Source: Eumeta japonica (taxonomy: Eukaryota > Arthropoda > Insecta > Lepidoptera > Psychidae). Taken from it: 64,000 nucleotides of DNA. Positions within the stretch are counted from its first letter, which is position 1. The number at the start of each line of letters is the position of its first letter. Positions 34,012-45,821 of this stretch are shown here, one piece after another. The notes under the pieces were generated by a model. It was given only the letters and a program-made list of their open reading frames with translations, had not been told where the DNA came from and did no database searches. The stretch is taken from assembly GCA_005406025.1 (NCBI GenBank), contig BGZK01000074.1, positions 124,001-188,000 of the forward strand, given 5' to 3'. A program made the position numbers and the translations under genes.

Positions 34012-35271
34012 CGAGGGGCGGCTGATAAGTCCGCGGCCTAAGGCATTAAATGAAAGAAAAGTACGAGTATTTTATTTTTATTTTTCAATATAGTCTCTCT
34101 CAAGCGAAATACATTTTTCACATCTGGTGTATAACGCCTTCAAACCGCCCAAAAAATATTTCTTCAAAATGGTTTTCTACAGCCATCTTCATTTGATTGT
34201 CATCAACAAATCTACGACCACGTAACTCCTTTTAAATTAGAAAAAGGAAATAGTCGCTGGGAGCTAGATCTGGGTTGTAGGGTGGGTGGTCAATTTCGAG
34301 AAGCCCATGTCCTTCAGGGCCTGCCTCGAAACCCGCGCCGTGTGGACAGATGCATTGTCTTGTAAAAACAGCACTCCGCGCGATAACTTCCCACGTCGCT
34401 TCTGTACGACTGCCTCGTGCCTGAGCCAATAAATTCGCGTAATATTGGCCATTCATAGTAGTCCCCATAATCAATTAGTAAAACACCTTCACTATCCCAA
34501 AAATTGTCGCCATAAGCTTCGATGCCGACTTTGAACCTTGAATTTCTTCGGCGGCCTTTCTTCCTTTTTCGTCCATTACACTCCTGTTTAGATTCCGGAT
34601 CGTATTGACGAACCCGGTTTCATCCACGGTTACAATTCGGTCGCAAATTTCGTCTATATTATCCCGACTAACCCAAAAATCCTTACTTGTCTGAAGTCCC
34701 GCTGCTTGTCAAACGGCGTTAGCATTTTTGGTACCCAACGCGCACTGATTTTTCTCATATTCATATGCTCGTGTATAATTTCTCCAACTCGTTATTTACT
34801 AATCTGCAACTCTTCAGCTATCGGCCATAATTTTATTCTTCGGTCGGCCAGTACAAATTTTTTGATTTTTCGAACATTTTCCTCCGTCACTACCGTTACA
34901 AGACGCCTTGGGCGAGGATCATCTTCACAGCTCCCTCGTTCTTGTTGGAATGAGCGAGGCCATTTTTTGACCATCGTATACGAAGGCGCAGATTCCTGAA
35001 GAACTGATACCATGTCTTCAAAAATTTCTTTGGGCGTTTTTCCTTTCTTTACGAAGTGCTTTATTACGGTGCGATGTTCAATATTACTGAGATTTGACGA
35101 TTCGGCTGACATGATGACGTTTGTGCTTCGACAGATAATTTGTTAATGACTTTAATAACGAAAGGAAGCTATATTTATACTAACAAGAAGTGTCGCAATT
35201 AGTGGTAATAGTTGTGAAATAATGAGTCATCGCTAAGTACCTTGGGCCGCGGACTTATCAGCCGCCCCTCG
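34012..35271 (-). mobile_element. Mariner-like DNA transposon with intact TIRs
   Basis: A 1260-bp Tc1/mariner element with 32-bp terminal inverted repeats beginning CGAGGGGCGGCTGATAAGT; the two ends differ at one base of 32. It is flanked by TA on both sides (34010-34011 and 35272-35273), the expected target duplication. It contains one transposase gene on the minus strand, broken by frameshifts. It is inserted in a jockey-type retrotransposon tail. The subfamily differs from the SETMAR-like remnants elsewhere in the window. Confidence 0.93.
34118..35112 (-). pseudogene. Transposase of the nested mariner, frameshifted
   Basis: Starts MSAESSNLSNIEHRTVIKHF at 35112, with the paired helix-turn-helix region through TMVKKWPRSFQQERGSCE and DDPRPRRLVTVVTEENV. 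Later come VDETGFVNTIRN, LMATIFGIVKVFY, the second catalytic Asp in FLQDNASVHTARV and the third in HPPYNPDLAPSDYFLF. Allowing for a frame change near 34310, the spacing is 34 residues between the last two Asp, the D34D signature of mariner. Further frameshifts occur near 34230 (YFLF..LKKELRGRRF), and stops near 34470 and at the C-terminal end. Non-autonomous now, although the TIRs are good. Confidence 0.88.
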
Positions 35272-35273
35272 TA

Positions 35274-35660
35274 CGCTCTTTATTGAAGGCTATCCTCTCA
35301 AAGTTCGTTCGGAATACCGCTTATTTAACGTGCCCACCGCACGCGGCAGGAAATTGAACATGAAGCGTACGGTAGTAGAACGCCAGCCATCAAGATGGTG
35401 CTGATGGTGTGTCCGACGAGAAGAACCATGACGGAAATTAAGGGCAGGAATGAAGTTGAATAGCTCTCCAGAGCACTTCCAACAGTATACGCGACGGAGC
35501 ATGCACAGAGATGCTACATTTCTTCACAAAACCAGCGGATCGAGTTGACTGGATAGTATAGGGCCGCCGACAATTCGAGATGCTCTTCGTTGGATGCGGT
35601 CTAGAGACAAAAGTCGATATCAAAGTGCCTTAGCTCAAGGGTGTATTACTAGGACTTTGT
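35274..35660 (-). pseudogene. Jockey-type reverse transcriptase C-terminus, part 2 (right of the nested mariner)
   Basis: Minus-strand remnant of the end of a non-LTR reverse transcriptase: YCWKCSGELFNFIPALNF, then HLDGWRSTTVRFMFNFLPRA and TLNKRYSERTLRG. This matches the family's ECSEELF..IPAS.F and STVRF.RSFLPRT...LWN. 'ACGCTCTTTATTGAAGG' continues the 3' UTR words interrupted at 34009. Stops and frameshifts are present. With part 1 it forms one element split by the mariner. Confidence 0.82.
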
Positions 35661-36079
35661 AAATGACGTAAGCCTTTTAATGATCAACATCAAGTTCGTC
35701 AGCAATATCATAAGCGGTACATACTGTGTCGATTTTTTCCACATATTCTTAGTAGGTAGGTACCAACTTCATCTATAATTTTACCGATACTACTTCAGAT
35801 CCATAAACCGCACAAATTTCGTTTCCAGTTTGTTTGCGACATGTGTAGTAGAATTTTTGCCTTTTGGAGACTTTTTGTATGTGTAAGATATTTTGTTTTG
35901 AGATAGCCTATTATAAACTCTTAAGTTCATTAAAAACATTTTTTTTTATTCCATAAGTTGATCATATTATGTATATAAAGTACGCGTTTTTTACAACTTG
36001 CAATAGCTTATACGTCTTATGCTCTCTTCCAAAAGTTTAAACTTTCAGGGAGAAGAAAGCAATATACACGCCGTAATTA

Positions 36080-36350
36080 AAACCCGTTAACTCTGTTTAC
36101 CGCGGTTGGGCATAAAGGAAGCCGCATTCGGACCTCTAGTCACCCACAAAACTTCCGCAAATTACCCGATATTGCGTAAATACCCGGCAAGCGTTCCTTT
36201 GACGCGTTCCGCGGAGGACGGCGGAACGGGACGAAGGCCTGTTTGTTCAACTAAAGTATCGTATAAAATCCTTTGTTTCGAGGAGAAACAGCGTTTTAAG
36301 ACTCGATGTGCTATTACTCGGCCGGGGACCGGGCACCTCGTAAATTGTAT
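36080..36350. other. GC-richer non-coding block
   Basis: 'GTTCCGCGGAGGACGGCGGA' and similar words, with an open frame of 82 codons and no recognisable product. Similar in character to 9240-9720 and 55650-55800. Candidate regulatory element. Confidence 0.3.
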
Positions 36351-36615
36351 TTGAAATATTATACGAAGGGAAAAAATGTTCAGCCTTTAAAAACAAACAG
36401 CGGAGGTTGTTTCGTTACAAAGGGAATCTAATATCGCGATTAAACATAATGGATTTACCGATTCGCTAATCTCCCTGTAATGGTGTTGCTAGAAAAAAAA
36501 TTTGGTTCATGTAAAAAAATAATTTCATAACGAATAACATTAAAAGTGTATTATATGATTCAAAAAGGATATACCGATAAATCCATAAAAGAAAATACCG
36601 ATTTCTTTTAAACTA

Positions 36616-36649
36616 TAAGTTATGAGAGCGTTTTCGCTCTCATAACTTA
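36616..36649. repeat. Perfect 15-bp hairpin
   Basis: Arms TAAGTTATGAGAGCG and its exact complement around a TTTT loop. Resembles a terminator hairpin, but in this eukaryotic context no gene ends here. Function unknown. Confidence 0.9.
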
Positions 36650-38214
36650 CTTTACATCCACTACACGCTTTATAAGTCTTATTTATTTCTTTAACGTGAT
36701 TTAAACAATCAGATTCAATCGTGCTTAAACCTGGAATTTCGTTTTTAAATAATTTATTATATCAGGTATTAATGACTCCACTCCTGAACCGTAACCACCT
36801 AGGTTTTTCATTTCAGATTGAAGGAGCTCGGGTCTTCTACCTTTCACTCTGACAGTACGGGTTGGGACCTCCCAAAGACGCGCTCCTAATGGCCGTTCTC
36901 ATCAGTACGATGTTTACTTGCGGGACCGACTATTTTGGGTGCACTCTTAGGCATGGGGTGAATAGCTTAATTCGATATTCGTTTCATTTTTAATTTCGTC
37001 AGGATCGAATCTTCGAACCACCGAACCGCTGCTACTAATAACTGCTAATGTGAAATTAGTTATTTAGCACAATCACCTATGCGTGCGCATAATATACGCC
37101 CTTTCGATCTTTAGCGTGAAAAGGTCGGACTTCGTGACGTATTTATTGTTTTCCCTTTTTCATCGGTGAAATAGTACGACATGGAAAGTCTGAGCGATTT
37201 GGCATTTTTTTTCCTAACCCTGACAAGTGAGGACAAGGGTACGGAATAACCCCGTTCGGCGGTTGAAAGAGATCGATTTAAGATAAAGTCGTGTTTGTTC
37301 GAACCCCGACGGCGGAGCTACTTTGGAACTGTGTTACATTAAAAAAAAATCAATAAGGTGAAAACATTCTGACACTGCAAGAGTATTCGTTCTTCTTTCG
37401 ATTGTTTGTGAAATATCTCGCATTAGGCACATCTCGCTTTTGACGTTTTCCCAGTCGTAAGTTGTGGACTAAAATAAATGAACATTTGCGATCGAATGCA
37501 AGTTAAAAGAATTTCCCTTCGAAGGGATTTTTATGATTGTTTGTAAATATTTTTTTTTAAGTTTATTATTGAAAACTTTTGGATTCGAACTGTAGCCCCC
37601 TAACTGCATCGCAGGTCTGCGTAGTAAAATAACAACCGTTGAGATATGACCTGCTGTAAGACCCGTATTAAGTTTTTTTAATGTTAACTTCATAAGTAAA
37701 GTCTAAAAATAGATTAAACGCTAAAAGACAGTTATAGCTCGGAATTATTTTCGTTTTTGTATTCTCTTTTTATCTATATATTTATATTTTTATAATACAG
37801 CCATTTTATAATAGCCGTTTTGACATAAACTAATATGGACGCAAAGACGTCGAGATGTTGTAGAGTTCGAAGCTCGTGACAATTAAACGTTACAGAAAAA
37901 GAAAAATTTTGATGAGCAAAAAATTAAATCGTAATAAATTATAGAAAACAATTAAATTTAATAAAAGACAACAGGTATTTTTTTTGCATTATAGCATAAA
38001 TAAAAATGATTCATTTGAAACTTTGACTCAGTCGTGAAATCGTAATTGTGCATCATACAAAACGTCATATATTTCATATATACATTATATCATCATATAT
38101 TTCAGACAAGATGATAATCAAAATGTAGGCTACACTTTAAAATGTATTACGGGTATATTTTTTTACTTTTTGGTTTATTAATTTTAAATACTTTTTTTCA
38201 GCATGAAAATGAAT

Positions 38215-38510
38215 CGGCTTGACCGGTGAGATGCCACACTTACAAAATACAGATATGAAGTGGCAGCTACTGCTGTTCCTTGTCGTTTAGTGAGTGAGAG
38301 TTACGGTGACCCACTCTCTTATTAATTAACCCCTCCGGCTCCATCAACCTATTTCTTTCTCCATAAGATATCCTATTCTTACTCAAGTCTGGTTGGCAAC
38401 GCAATGGTGACTCTTTTGGGATTGCGAATGTCTATGGGCGGCGACGATCACATGCTTTCTGGAGGCTCGCAAACTTGTTTACCCCCTTAAAAAGGCATTA
38501 AAAAATACAT
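38215..38510 (+). mobile_element. Non-LTR 3' UTR copy, plus strand
   Basis: Non-coding tail with 'GATATGAAGTGGCAGC', 'GTGAGTGAGAGTTACGGTGA', 'GCGAATGTCTATGGGCGGCG', 'GGCTCGCAAACTTGTTTACC' and an A-rich end. It aligns by eye with 55075-55310. Typical 3' end of a jockey/CR1-like LINE. Confidence 0.65.
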
Positions 38511-39545
38511 GTTATAAAAAAGCTTTCATAAATATTGCAACGTACAATAATTTTATTTGTGGGCAATGCAAAATAATATTACCGAATAGAATAAATAAAA
38601 AAAAAAATGTTGTCTAGTATATTTTATATAGCAACATTTTTTTTTCTACTGTAATAAATATTGGTTAATCTAGCCAACGCCATAACTACAAGTACGTTTT
38701 TAATATGCCAACGACATACGAGATGAAAGCCTGGCGAGCGGGCCCGCCTCTTTGATGATTTGTATAAACAACTTCTTTTACGTTAACGTGCATTCATAAA
38801 ATTGTAATATATTCTTGGATCACTCTCACAATGGAAACATTTCGTATTGTTATTTAAGAGAGAAAAATATGCATCCAATTTTTACTGCAGAGCGGATCTT
38901 ATTATATTAAAGCCTGATAATACGCTCTTTGTAACTTTAAGGTTCTGTATTATAACGGCAAAACGGAATCTTATGAATATTTTATAAGTATCATGTATAT
39001 TTAATTATTGAATCAAGTTTCCTGGCACTGTAGGTGGCGCTAGAGAGCTAACTAGCAAAAATTGTTTGTGGCATAAAATTGTTAACCCTGTCTCTTTCCC
39101 TTTATACTCATTACTTGCAATAATAACAACCATACACACAAGTAAAATACTTTTATTTACTGTCAATAATATGTATATTTATAAAGCATGGCAAATTAAA
39201 TAAAACTCATAAGATGTCTATTAAAAATTTATACGATTTTATTTTTATGAAACTCCTGGACCAAAATTTATGAAAAATATAAGTCGAATAGCTAAGATAT
39301 TGCATTTCTACCGGTTGTCCCATGACATCACATTTAATTTTAAATTTGATAACATTTATAGTACTTTAAATATAAAAATACATAATTTTTTGGTTGTATG
39401 TACCATATGCATCATTTTCACCACCACTCTGAAAAATTTATGCTTTGAAGATGAATTTTACAAAAATGCTTTTTACTATATTATCATACTATTAAATCTC
39501 TGAAATTTCGTGAGCCGAACGACCTGAAATAATTCGTGATCATAG

Positions 39546-39574
39546 TCCTGTAACATAACCATTGTGTTACAGGA
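39546..39574. repeat. Short 10-bp inverted repeat
   Basis: TCCTGTAACA and its exact complement around a 9-base loop. Probably fortuitous or a repeat relic. Confidence 0.6.
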
Positions 39575-40084
39575 ATATTAAACGAAATTCAAGGCGTCTA
39601 CAGTTTTCCTAGAAAATTTAAAGGTCTGCTACGCCTTTATCCCTCTCTGACTGCTTAAACTATTGATCGGCCTGGAGACTTAAGGTGTAAGTTGCTCAGG
39701 GGTGTGCACAGAGATTCAGACGGAGTATGCAAATCTAAAAAACCTTACCAGTTTCAGCATTGTTTCGGTTATGAAGTTATAAACGTAATTACTGTCGCGT
39801 CGGTGAGCCACCAATCGAAATAATGCTAAAGCTAGTAAGTTTTTTTTAGCTTTTCATACCGTCTGAAGTTCTGTGCACGCCTCTGAAGTTGCTCATTTTG
39901 AAATAAAAAAATTATGGAAGGGTGTGCTGCATCAGTGGTTCGATTAAAACTAGGTGCAAAATACAAGAAAGAATTTCGATACGATTCTTATTCAAAACTA
40001 GTTTTCCGCCCCAGCTTTGCTTACTCAGACATAAAACGTATTTTTTATAGCATTCATCTTTTATGTGAAAGACCTTGCTGCCAA

Positions 40085-40230
40085 TGCCAATCTCATTTCA
40101 GCTTTCAGTTCTGGTCCCAGTATTGTCCTTGATTTCTATTTGGTCACTCTCTTCATTTTATTTTCTATTCGACGCATTGTTTCGACCCCAGGCCCGTTCT
40201 CAATTTCTTTCCCGGTTCTGGGTCTATTAA
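40085..40230 (+). repeat. GATTCYGAT dispersed repeat, diverged copy 6
   Basis: Weakly related words (TTTCAGTTCTGGTCCCAG, CGACCCCAGGCCCGTTCTC) run straight into the hairpin cluster at 40208. Confidence 0.35.
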
Positions 40231-40247
40231 GACCCATAACCGGGAAA
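40208..40247. repeat. Inverted repeat, 17-bp arms
   Basis: Arms TTTCCCGGTTCTGGGTC and its complement with one mismatch around a 6-base spacer (TATTAA). First of three adjacent hairpins. Confidence 0.9.
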
Positions 40248-40248
40248 G

Positions 40249-40279
40249 TAATTAATTGAAAGCTTTCAAAAATTAATTG
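40249..40279. repeat. Imperfect palindrome around AAAGCTTT
   Basis: AATTAATTGAAAGCTTTC followed by AAAAATTAATT: AATTAATT and GAAAGCTTTC are both self-complementary, and the outer AATTAATT words pair across a slightly off-centre core. Middle member of the hairpin cluster. Confidence 0.6.
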
Positions 40280-40292
40280 AAATTGACCCATT

Positions 40293-40344
40293 AATTGAAA
40301 ACAAGACAAGGAGTGGTAATCCGCTCCTTGTCTTGTTTTCAATT
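40293..40344. repeat. Perfect 21-bp inverted repeat
   Basis: Arms 40293-40313 and 40324-40344 are exact complements (AATTGAAAACAAGACAAGGA, plus G) around a 10-base loop. Third of three adjacent hairpins. Confidence 0.93.
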
Positions 40345-40349
40345 ACACA

Positions 40350-42930
40350 CACATTTTCTTATACATTATACAACCCTACTATCACTCCGCGCGAGGTATT
40401 TATACCAAATTTTACAGTCATAAATAGTTAAATTGGAAAAGAGCAAAATGCGAAAGATCTTGAAGTAGTAATATTAGATTGGACGAGACACGTAAATCCT
40501 TTAATAATGGCGGCAAAAGTCGACAGTTTGTGTTGATGTCGAATGTCGATTCACAGGATTTAAAAGTAAGTGAGAATAATAGATGAAACTACTAAAAAAC
40601 TTTTTGTGCCACGTCCTGACGTCTATATAGTGCTCTTTATACTAAGAAATGAATGATTCCTTGTTGCCAACATCCTATTTAATACAATCGAGCCTAAGTA
40701 AAATAGGATTTAATTTGAAATAATATTGTTTTACAATTAACGACCTTACTGCAAAAAAAAATCGGAATATATGGATTGTGTTGTTAAAAAATCTTCACCA
40801 CAAATTTGTGTCATACGCTAAACGTTATTAGTGGTACTTTTTATTCTCCTTTTTTTAATGATGTCACTAGTGGCACTTTCTAGTTCACCTTAAGAAAAAG
40901 CCATTACTAACTAGGAGACCTTGAGATGACGAATTTGAAATTTTGGTGCCAAGAATCTCAATTTTCCTGAGAAAATTTAAAATATACGTAAGTGATTTTT
41001 GGTGACCGATTCTTCGTGTTATTTACATTAATATGTAAGTTACAATTACACGATTTATTAGCTTTTATAAAAGAGAAAAAATATCAAAGATATGTCCTTT
41101 AAAACAGAGATTTACATTTTACATGTAAATAGAACTGATTTTGTCTTCCATATTTTCTATGTAGATTAAGTTATAAACACATTCTAAAATGTTAGTTGTA
41201 TTTTTGTAATATGTAATCTTTATTTATAAAATTGATTTAATAAATATTTCATTATATTAATAATATTTATTTTAAAAATCCTATTTTTTATTTTGAATAA
41301 AAAACTGTTGTTTATGATCTTTAAAAATAAGCAAACGCACCGCGAGTTTTAGTATGCAGTACCGCGGTATGCGAAGTGCTACGCATTCTTAAATTAACAG
41401 CTTATTTATCACCTAAACAATCCCAATATATTACGACGTTATAAATTTATGTGACAAGGGGAAACATTATTTGAACATACAAAAACTCAATGTGTTTTTC
41501 AGTTGCTGCCAATAACCCTTAACAAAAAAATTGTTGCTGAAATAATAAAGTCGAGTCCAAATTGGCCAAAGATTTAGTACTTTTTTTCTGTTAATATTTT
41601 AATTGGTTTTGAACGTTGTGCTAAATGTCCAAAAATCAAGAAATCTCGTCCAGAACGAGACAGTTCCAAGAAGAAGGAAAAGATGTATCTACCAACTGTA
41701 CTCATTTTGGTTGCGTTAAGACCGTTACGGCTAATAGAATGGGTGATTTCATTTCTGAATATGATGTTTTTTTCCTTATTATTTCACCATAGGAATTTTA
41801 AGTTGTTTGCTGAATTTATCACCAGAAGAAACCGATATCTGATAACTTTATGTTTAAAAATTCAGCGATTGTATTAGCAGTTGATATAGCTATTTAACCA
41901 TCAATAACTATGTGTATATTGTATATTTAGATTTGATAGTTTAATAAAGCGTATTATTTTCGTAATGTACCAAATTAGCGTTTGGCTCTCCTATATTTTA
42001 ATTAGATTCAGTTAACTTAGGGCTAATATAATCTAGACTTCTTACATCATTGACTTACTTTTATTAGACCTTTGGATATTTTGAGCTGTTTATGGCTTGT
42101 TCAAGGAGTCAAACAACAAAACGATCTGTAAGATTTAAATGAGTCCATGTCATAGGTTTTAGGTATCCATGAGGCAGTCACTAACTCCTTAAATAAGCCC
42201 ATGCCACAGATTGTAAATATTCATTGAACGGTCACTCCTTGAATAAGCCATAAATTAATTGTCGAATTTTTCATTTGGGTACATTAGATCGTCAAATATG
42301 AACCATACTTCTTTTCTTTGGTAGTGATGACCAACATTATGTACTCGCATTCTGTTCCTTTTTCTCATTCTTTCTGGACAGGTATTCGTGAACTGGCTTT
42401 GCTGGGCCTGGCTCTGCAGTGTCGTGTCAGTTTGAGTTTATTTCAAGTGTAATACTAAATCTTTCCAGGCAGATTATTCCAAATTCCTGTTTTACACATC
42501 TGTCACGTTCACCACATTAATACCATCAAAACCAACAAACGCAGATGACATATGAGCTAGACATCAGCTGCATATGCTCTACAGCAGTGGAGTTAACTCA
42601 GCCACGAGTTGTCCGTCACACTGCACCTCGTAGGCGTATGCTGAAGTGGTGGAAGGGTACATAACACCCTTATGTTAGGTTACTCTCTCTTCGGATGTCA
42701 GATGTTCTCAAGACTGGGCTAAACGACTGACGCAACGTAACCCGCATTGGATAGCTTAGGTTCTTGGAACTACGAAAGCACTTGAAACACGTATAATAAG
42801 GTAGGTTGGAGCGTTCATCTATTCTACTCTCGACGTTGGTGTAAGTAGCTCAGCTTTGTCAACAGTTCCCTTCGCACAAACCGAAACATTCACCAGTGTT
42901 ATTGTTATCAATAACGTTAATTCATACATA
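40350..42930. other. Intergenic, nothing recognised
   Basis: AT-rich DNA without coding or repeat structure beyond A/T runs; 42380-42850 is GC-richer but not recognisable. Confidence 0.45.
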
Positions 42931-42939
42931 TAGTAAAAC

Positions 42940-43165
42940 ACTAGAACCGGGTCTGTCTGTAAATTGAAGGTGCGTATGAAAAATGGAGAGGGGGTCATAA
43001 AGAAAAGAACGATTTTTATTTTTTTTTAGTTTATCTGTCTGTCTGTTCGTGCAAATCTCTCAAATTACTAAACGGATTTTAATGTAGTTATTTTTGAGTG
43101 GATAGAGCTTGGTTTGAAGTAGACTATAGCTTTTATTTCATTTAAATCGGGTGTCAGGAAAAAAA
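42940..43165. mobile_element. RTE-like 3' tail
   Basis: 'TTTATCTGTCTGTCTGTTCG', 'CTCAAATTACTAAACGGATT' and 'GGATAGAGCTTGGTTTGAAG' are the standard words of RTE-type 3' UTRs. Non-coding. Confidence 0.55.
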
Positions 43166-43284
43166 ATATTCCTTAGGATATCCTTAGGAGAAAGTATGGT
43201 TGAATAAAGTATAAAAATTCTTTCCTACCTACAAAGCTGCACTATACCGGAGTAATATAGTTTATATTTTACTTTTATATTAAC

Positions 43285-43480
43285 ATTTACTGAGGCTTCG
43301 ATCAAACTTGAACTGTGAGCGGTATCGGAGTTGAAAACGGGACGGGGAGCAGAAACGAGAACTAAGACCGGGGCCGAAATTGATAACGTGACCAGGGTCG
43401 AAACCGGGTCTCAGATCAGGATTACAATCAAGAATGTGACCGGAATTAAAATCAAAAACAGTACCGTTAACAGACACCTC
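43285..43480 (-). repeat. GATTCYGAT dispersed repeat, copy 4, reversed
   Basis: Minus strand reads GATTTTAATTCCGGTCAC, 'GACCCGGTTTCGACCCTGG', 'CTCCCCGTCCCGTTTTC' and a GAAGCC end, the same block order as copies 3 and 5. Confidence 0.6.
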
Positions 43481-44124
43481 GTAAGGTAGATCAGGTAAGA
43501 TATAAAGTTATAAATTAACATTGTCACAGTTCTTTATTTAGTTTATTTATGGTAAAATGAATATTTTTTTAACCCAAATGGAAATATTTAATGAGAAACT
43601 GCAATTTTATTGTTCATTCATTAATGTGTTTATTTATTCATACATTATTCAATAATGATATTAATGCTATAAATCGGAGATTAGAGTACACGTAAAATTA
43701 TAATACTGCAATTTGGGATCCAGGGTCTATACAATACTATGATTCTACAATTCTGTACTCTTTGGTTCGTTAACTCAGTGATTTGAATACGCGAATAAAA
43801 ATAATGAAGTTCTGTAGCATGTCTTTGTACAATGTTGTTGTATGTAAAAAGCAATTTTTGCCTATGTCGTCTGTTCATGCGTAGATTGTAAATATTATGC
43901 GTATTAGTGCATAGGGACAAAAACTCCATTATAGCTAGCCAAATGCGCTTGTCATTAGACACTTACTATTACTAACAGCATTTATAATCCCGCCCCTTAA
44001 TATATACTTTATTTCTAGTATTTACTCTTTTACACGACATCTATCTTGTTTAAAGTTATTTATAAACAGAATACCCAAATACTCTTTCATTTGTTCGTTT
44101 CTCTCACTTTTTATATACATAGTA

Positions 44125-44525
44125 GATTCCACCGACGTAAAATGGACTCCTTCATTTTGTGTGTCGGCCGATTACGCTATCAATTATGATCCTGATCACT
44201 TTTCCGTGCTCGATTCTGATTCCGATTCTGCTGTCGATGCTAATTCGTTTCACTTTCAATTTCGATCGTGGTCCCGCTTTTGATTCCGGACCCGGTCTTA
44301 ATTTAAATAGATTCCGATTCTGGTCCCACTCTCAAATCTGATTTCTGTATTGTTTCTCATTCCGATTTCAGTCACCTGTTAAATTTAATTTTAGCCCTAT
44401 TTTCGTCCCATTTTCGATTTTAATACTTTTCGGTCTCGATTATCTATTCCGTTCCCCGTCTCGCTTACGATTTAGATACCGGTGACAGTTCCGATTTCAA
44501 CGAAGCCGGGCCAATGTTAGTGTTC
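44125..44525 (+). repeat. GATTCYGAT dispersed repeat, copy 5
   Basis: Starts 'CACCGACGTAAAATGGACTC', then many GATTCTGATTCCGAT-like words, 'CCCCGTCTCGCTTACGATTT', 'GATACCGGTGACAGTTCCG' and ACGAAGCC. It lies about 650 bases from the reversed copy 4. Confidence 0.6.
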
Positions 44526-44999
44526 AAATGAAATTTATCTTATATTATTATTTAGGCTACCCATAAGTAAGAAGTTAGTTACTTTAAATACAGAAATTTA
44601 ATCAAAAACTATATAACAAACGAAAGTAATATAATATATAAGGTCTTTTTCTATCAAATCTATTATTATAGTAATAATAATATATTTAAAAACACAAAAT
44701 AAAAAATAAAAGCTCCAACCAACTTAACACCCTGCTTATTGTAGATACTCTTATGTAAAGTTAGTAATTATTATGAAGATAGGATTTTAAGTTAAGGACA
44801 ATAAAATCAACGAAAGTTATGTGTAAAGTTCTTTTCTATCTTTAAGAATATATGTTACCCAATCAGTATTTTTACAGATACAGGTACAGAATAGTCTTCA
44901 TAAATTATATTATTTAATTATTTTCAATCAAACCACTAAGTATCGTAAATAAATCAAGAGATTTATGTATAGATAAACATAACTTTTTTCTTTGTGAAC

Positions 45000-45145
45000 C
45001 GATTTAAATGAAATAAACCTCAAATGTTACGAAAAGTTTATTGCAATATATCAGTGAAAACCGTATTCGAATCGGTTAAGCGGTTTCTGAGATTTGCGTG
45101 TATTACATATACATACATACAGACAAAAAAACAAACACTTTAAAA
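45000..45145 (+). mobile_element. RTE-like 3' tail
   Basis: 'ATCGGTTAAGCGGTTTCTGA', GATTTGCGTG and 'ACATACATACAGACAAAA' form the classic end of a lepidopteran RTE-like element. Confidence 0.55.
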
Positions 45146-45362
45146 ACTATTTTTGGGGCCTCGGTAACATAAATATGTGTATAAATATATATATAAAAAA
45201 AATAGGGTGGATTGGGCTTGGGGGTTAAAAGACGAAACTCCTTTTTCCTTTTACTAAATTGGAAGAAGTACATTTACTTTTTTATAAGAATGTGTTTTTG
45301 GACAAATGCGAATTCTTTAGTAATTAGATTCAAACTTGTTTAATTTAAGGTACGTAAGTAGC

Positions 45363-45821
45363 TCACTTGTAGACTGTATAGAATTGTACGGAAGTTCTTT
45401 TTTCAGAAATGTGCTGCCGCAGAAGTGTGTTTTTGTACCTCACTAAATATTTAAGGCCGCCATCAGAACGTAGGAGTTGCCAGTAATAAAAAAATTCCGA
45501 GTTGCGTTCATAAAACGGCGAACGGTGGGCCGCAGGTGCGCCGGGCGGGGCGCGCGTAGCTCCCGTTCCATCATAATAATTGACTGCATAAATATTACTC
45601 TGTATGTGTGTGGTGATTTTTCGTGTTCGATGGCGAAATAAAAAAAATAACGGAACATTCAGAAATCCTTCTGAATGTTCTGATAGGGCGGTCCCTTTTC
45701 TGCACTGTCCGTTGACGATTCTCTTCGAATACTTATAACTAATTTCAAATAATATGACGTTAGGGTGTACGGCGGAAGTCAAGTTCGACAGTGTAAGTTT
45801 GAGATCCAATCTGTACAACAT
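45363..45821 (-). CDS. 152-codon open frame, unknown, doubtful
   Basis: The longest open frame on the window after the antisense shadow of H2B. No recognised domain, no signal peptide, no membrane segment; the middle part is Ala/Pro-rich (ATRAPPGAPAAHRS) in a locally GC-rich block. A second frame is open across the same block, which argues for composition rather than selection. Could be part of an unknown repeat. Confidence 0.12.
   Translation of the reverse strand: MLYRLDLKLTLSNLTSAVHPNVILFEISYKYSKRIVNGQCRKGTALSEHSEGFLNVPLFFLFRHRTRKITTHIQSNIYAVNYYDGTGATRAPPGAPAAHRSPFYERNSEFFYYWQLLRSDGGLKYLVRYKNTLLRQHISEKRTSVQFYTVYK

Noticed and set aside
34706..34999. 97-codon plus-strand frame in the nested mariner
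   Set aside because: Opposite strand to the transposase and no independent homology.
36616..36649. Rho-independent terminator
   Set aside because: Eukaryotic context and no gene upstream; kept only as a hairpin.
39270..39503. 77-codon hydrophobic frame
   Set aside because: Ile/Asn/Phe/Lys-rich composition expected of AT-rich non-coding DNA; no recognised motif.
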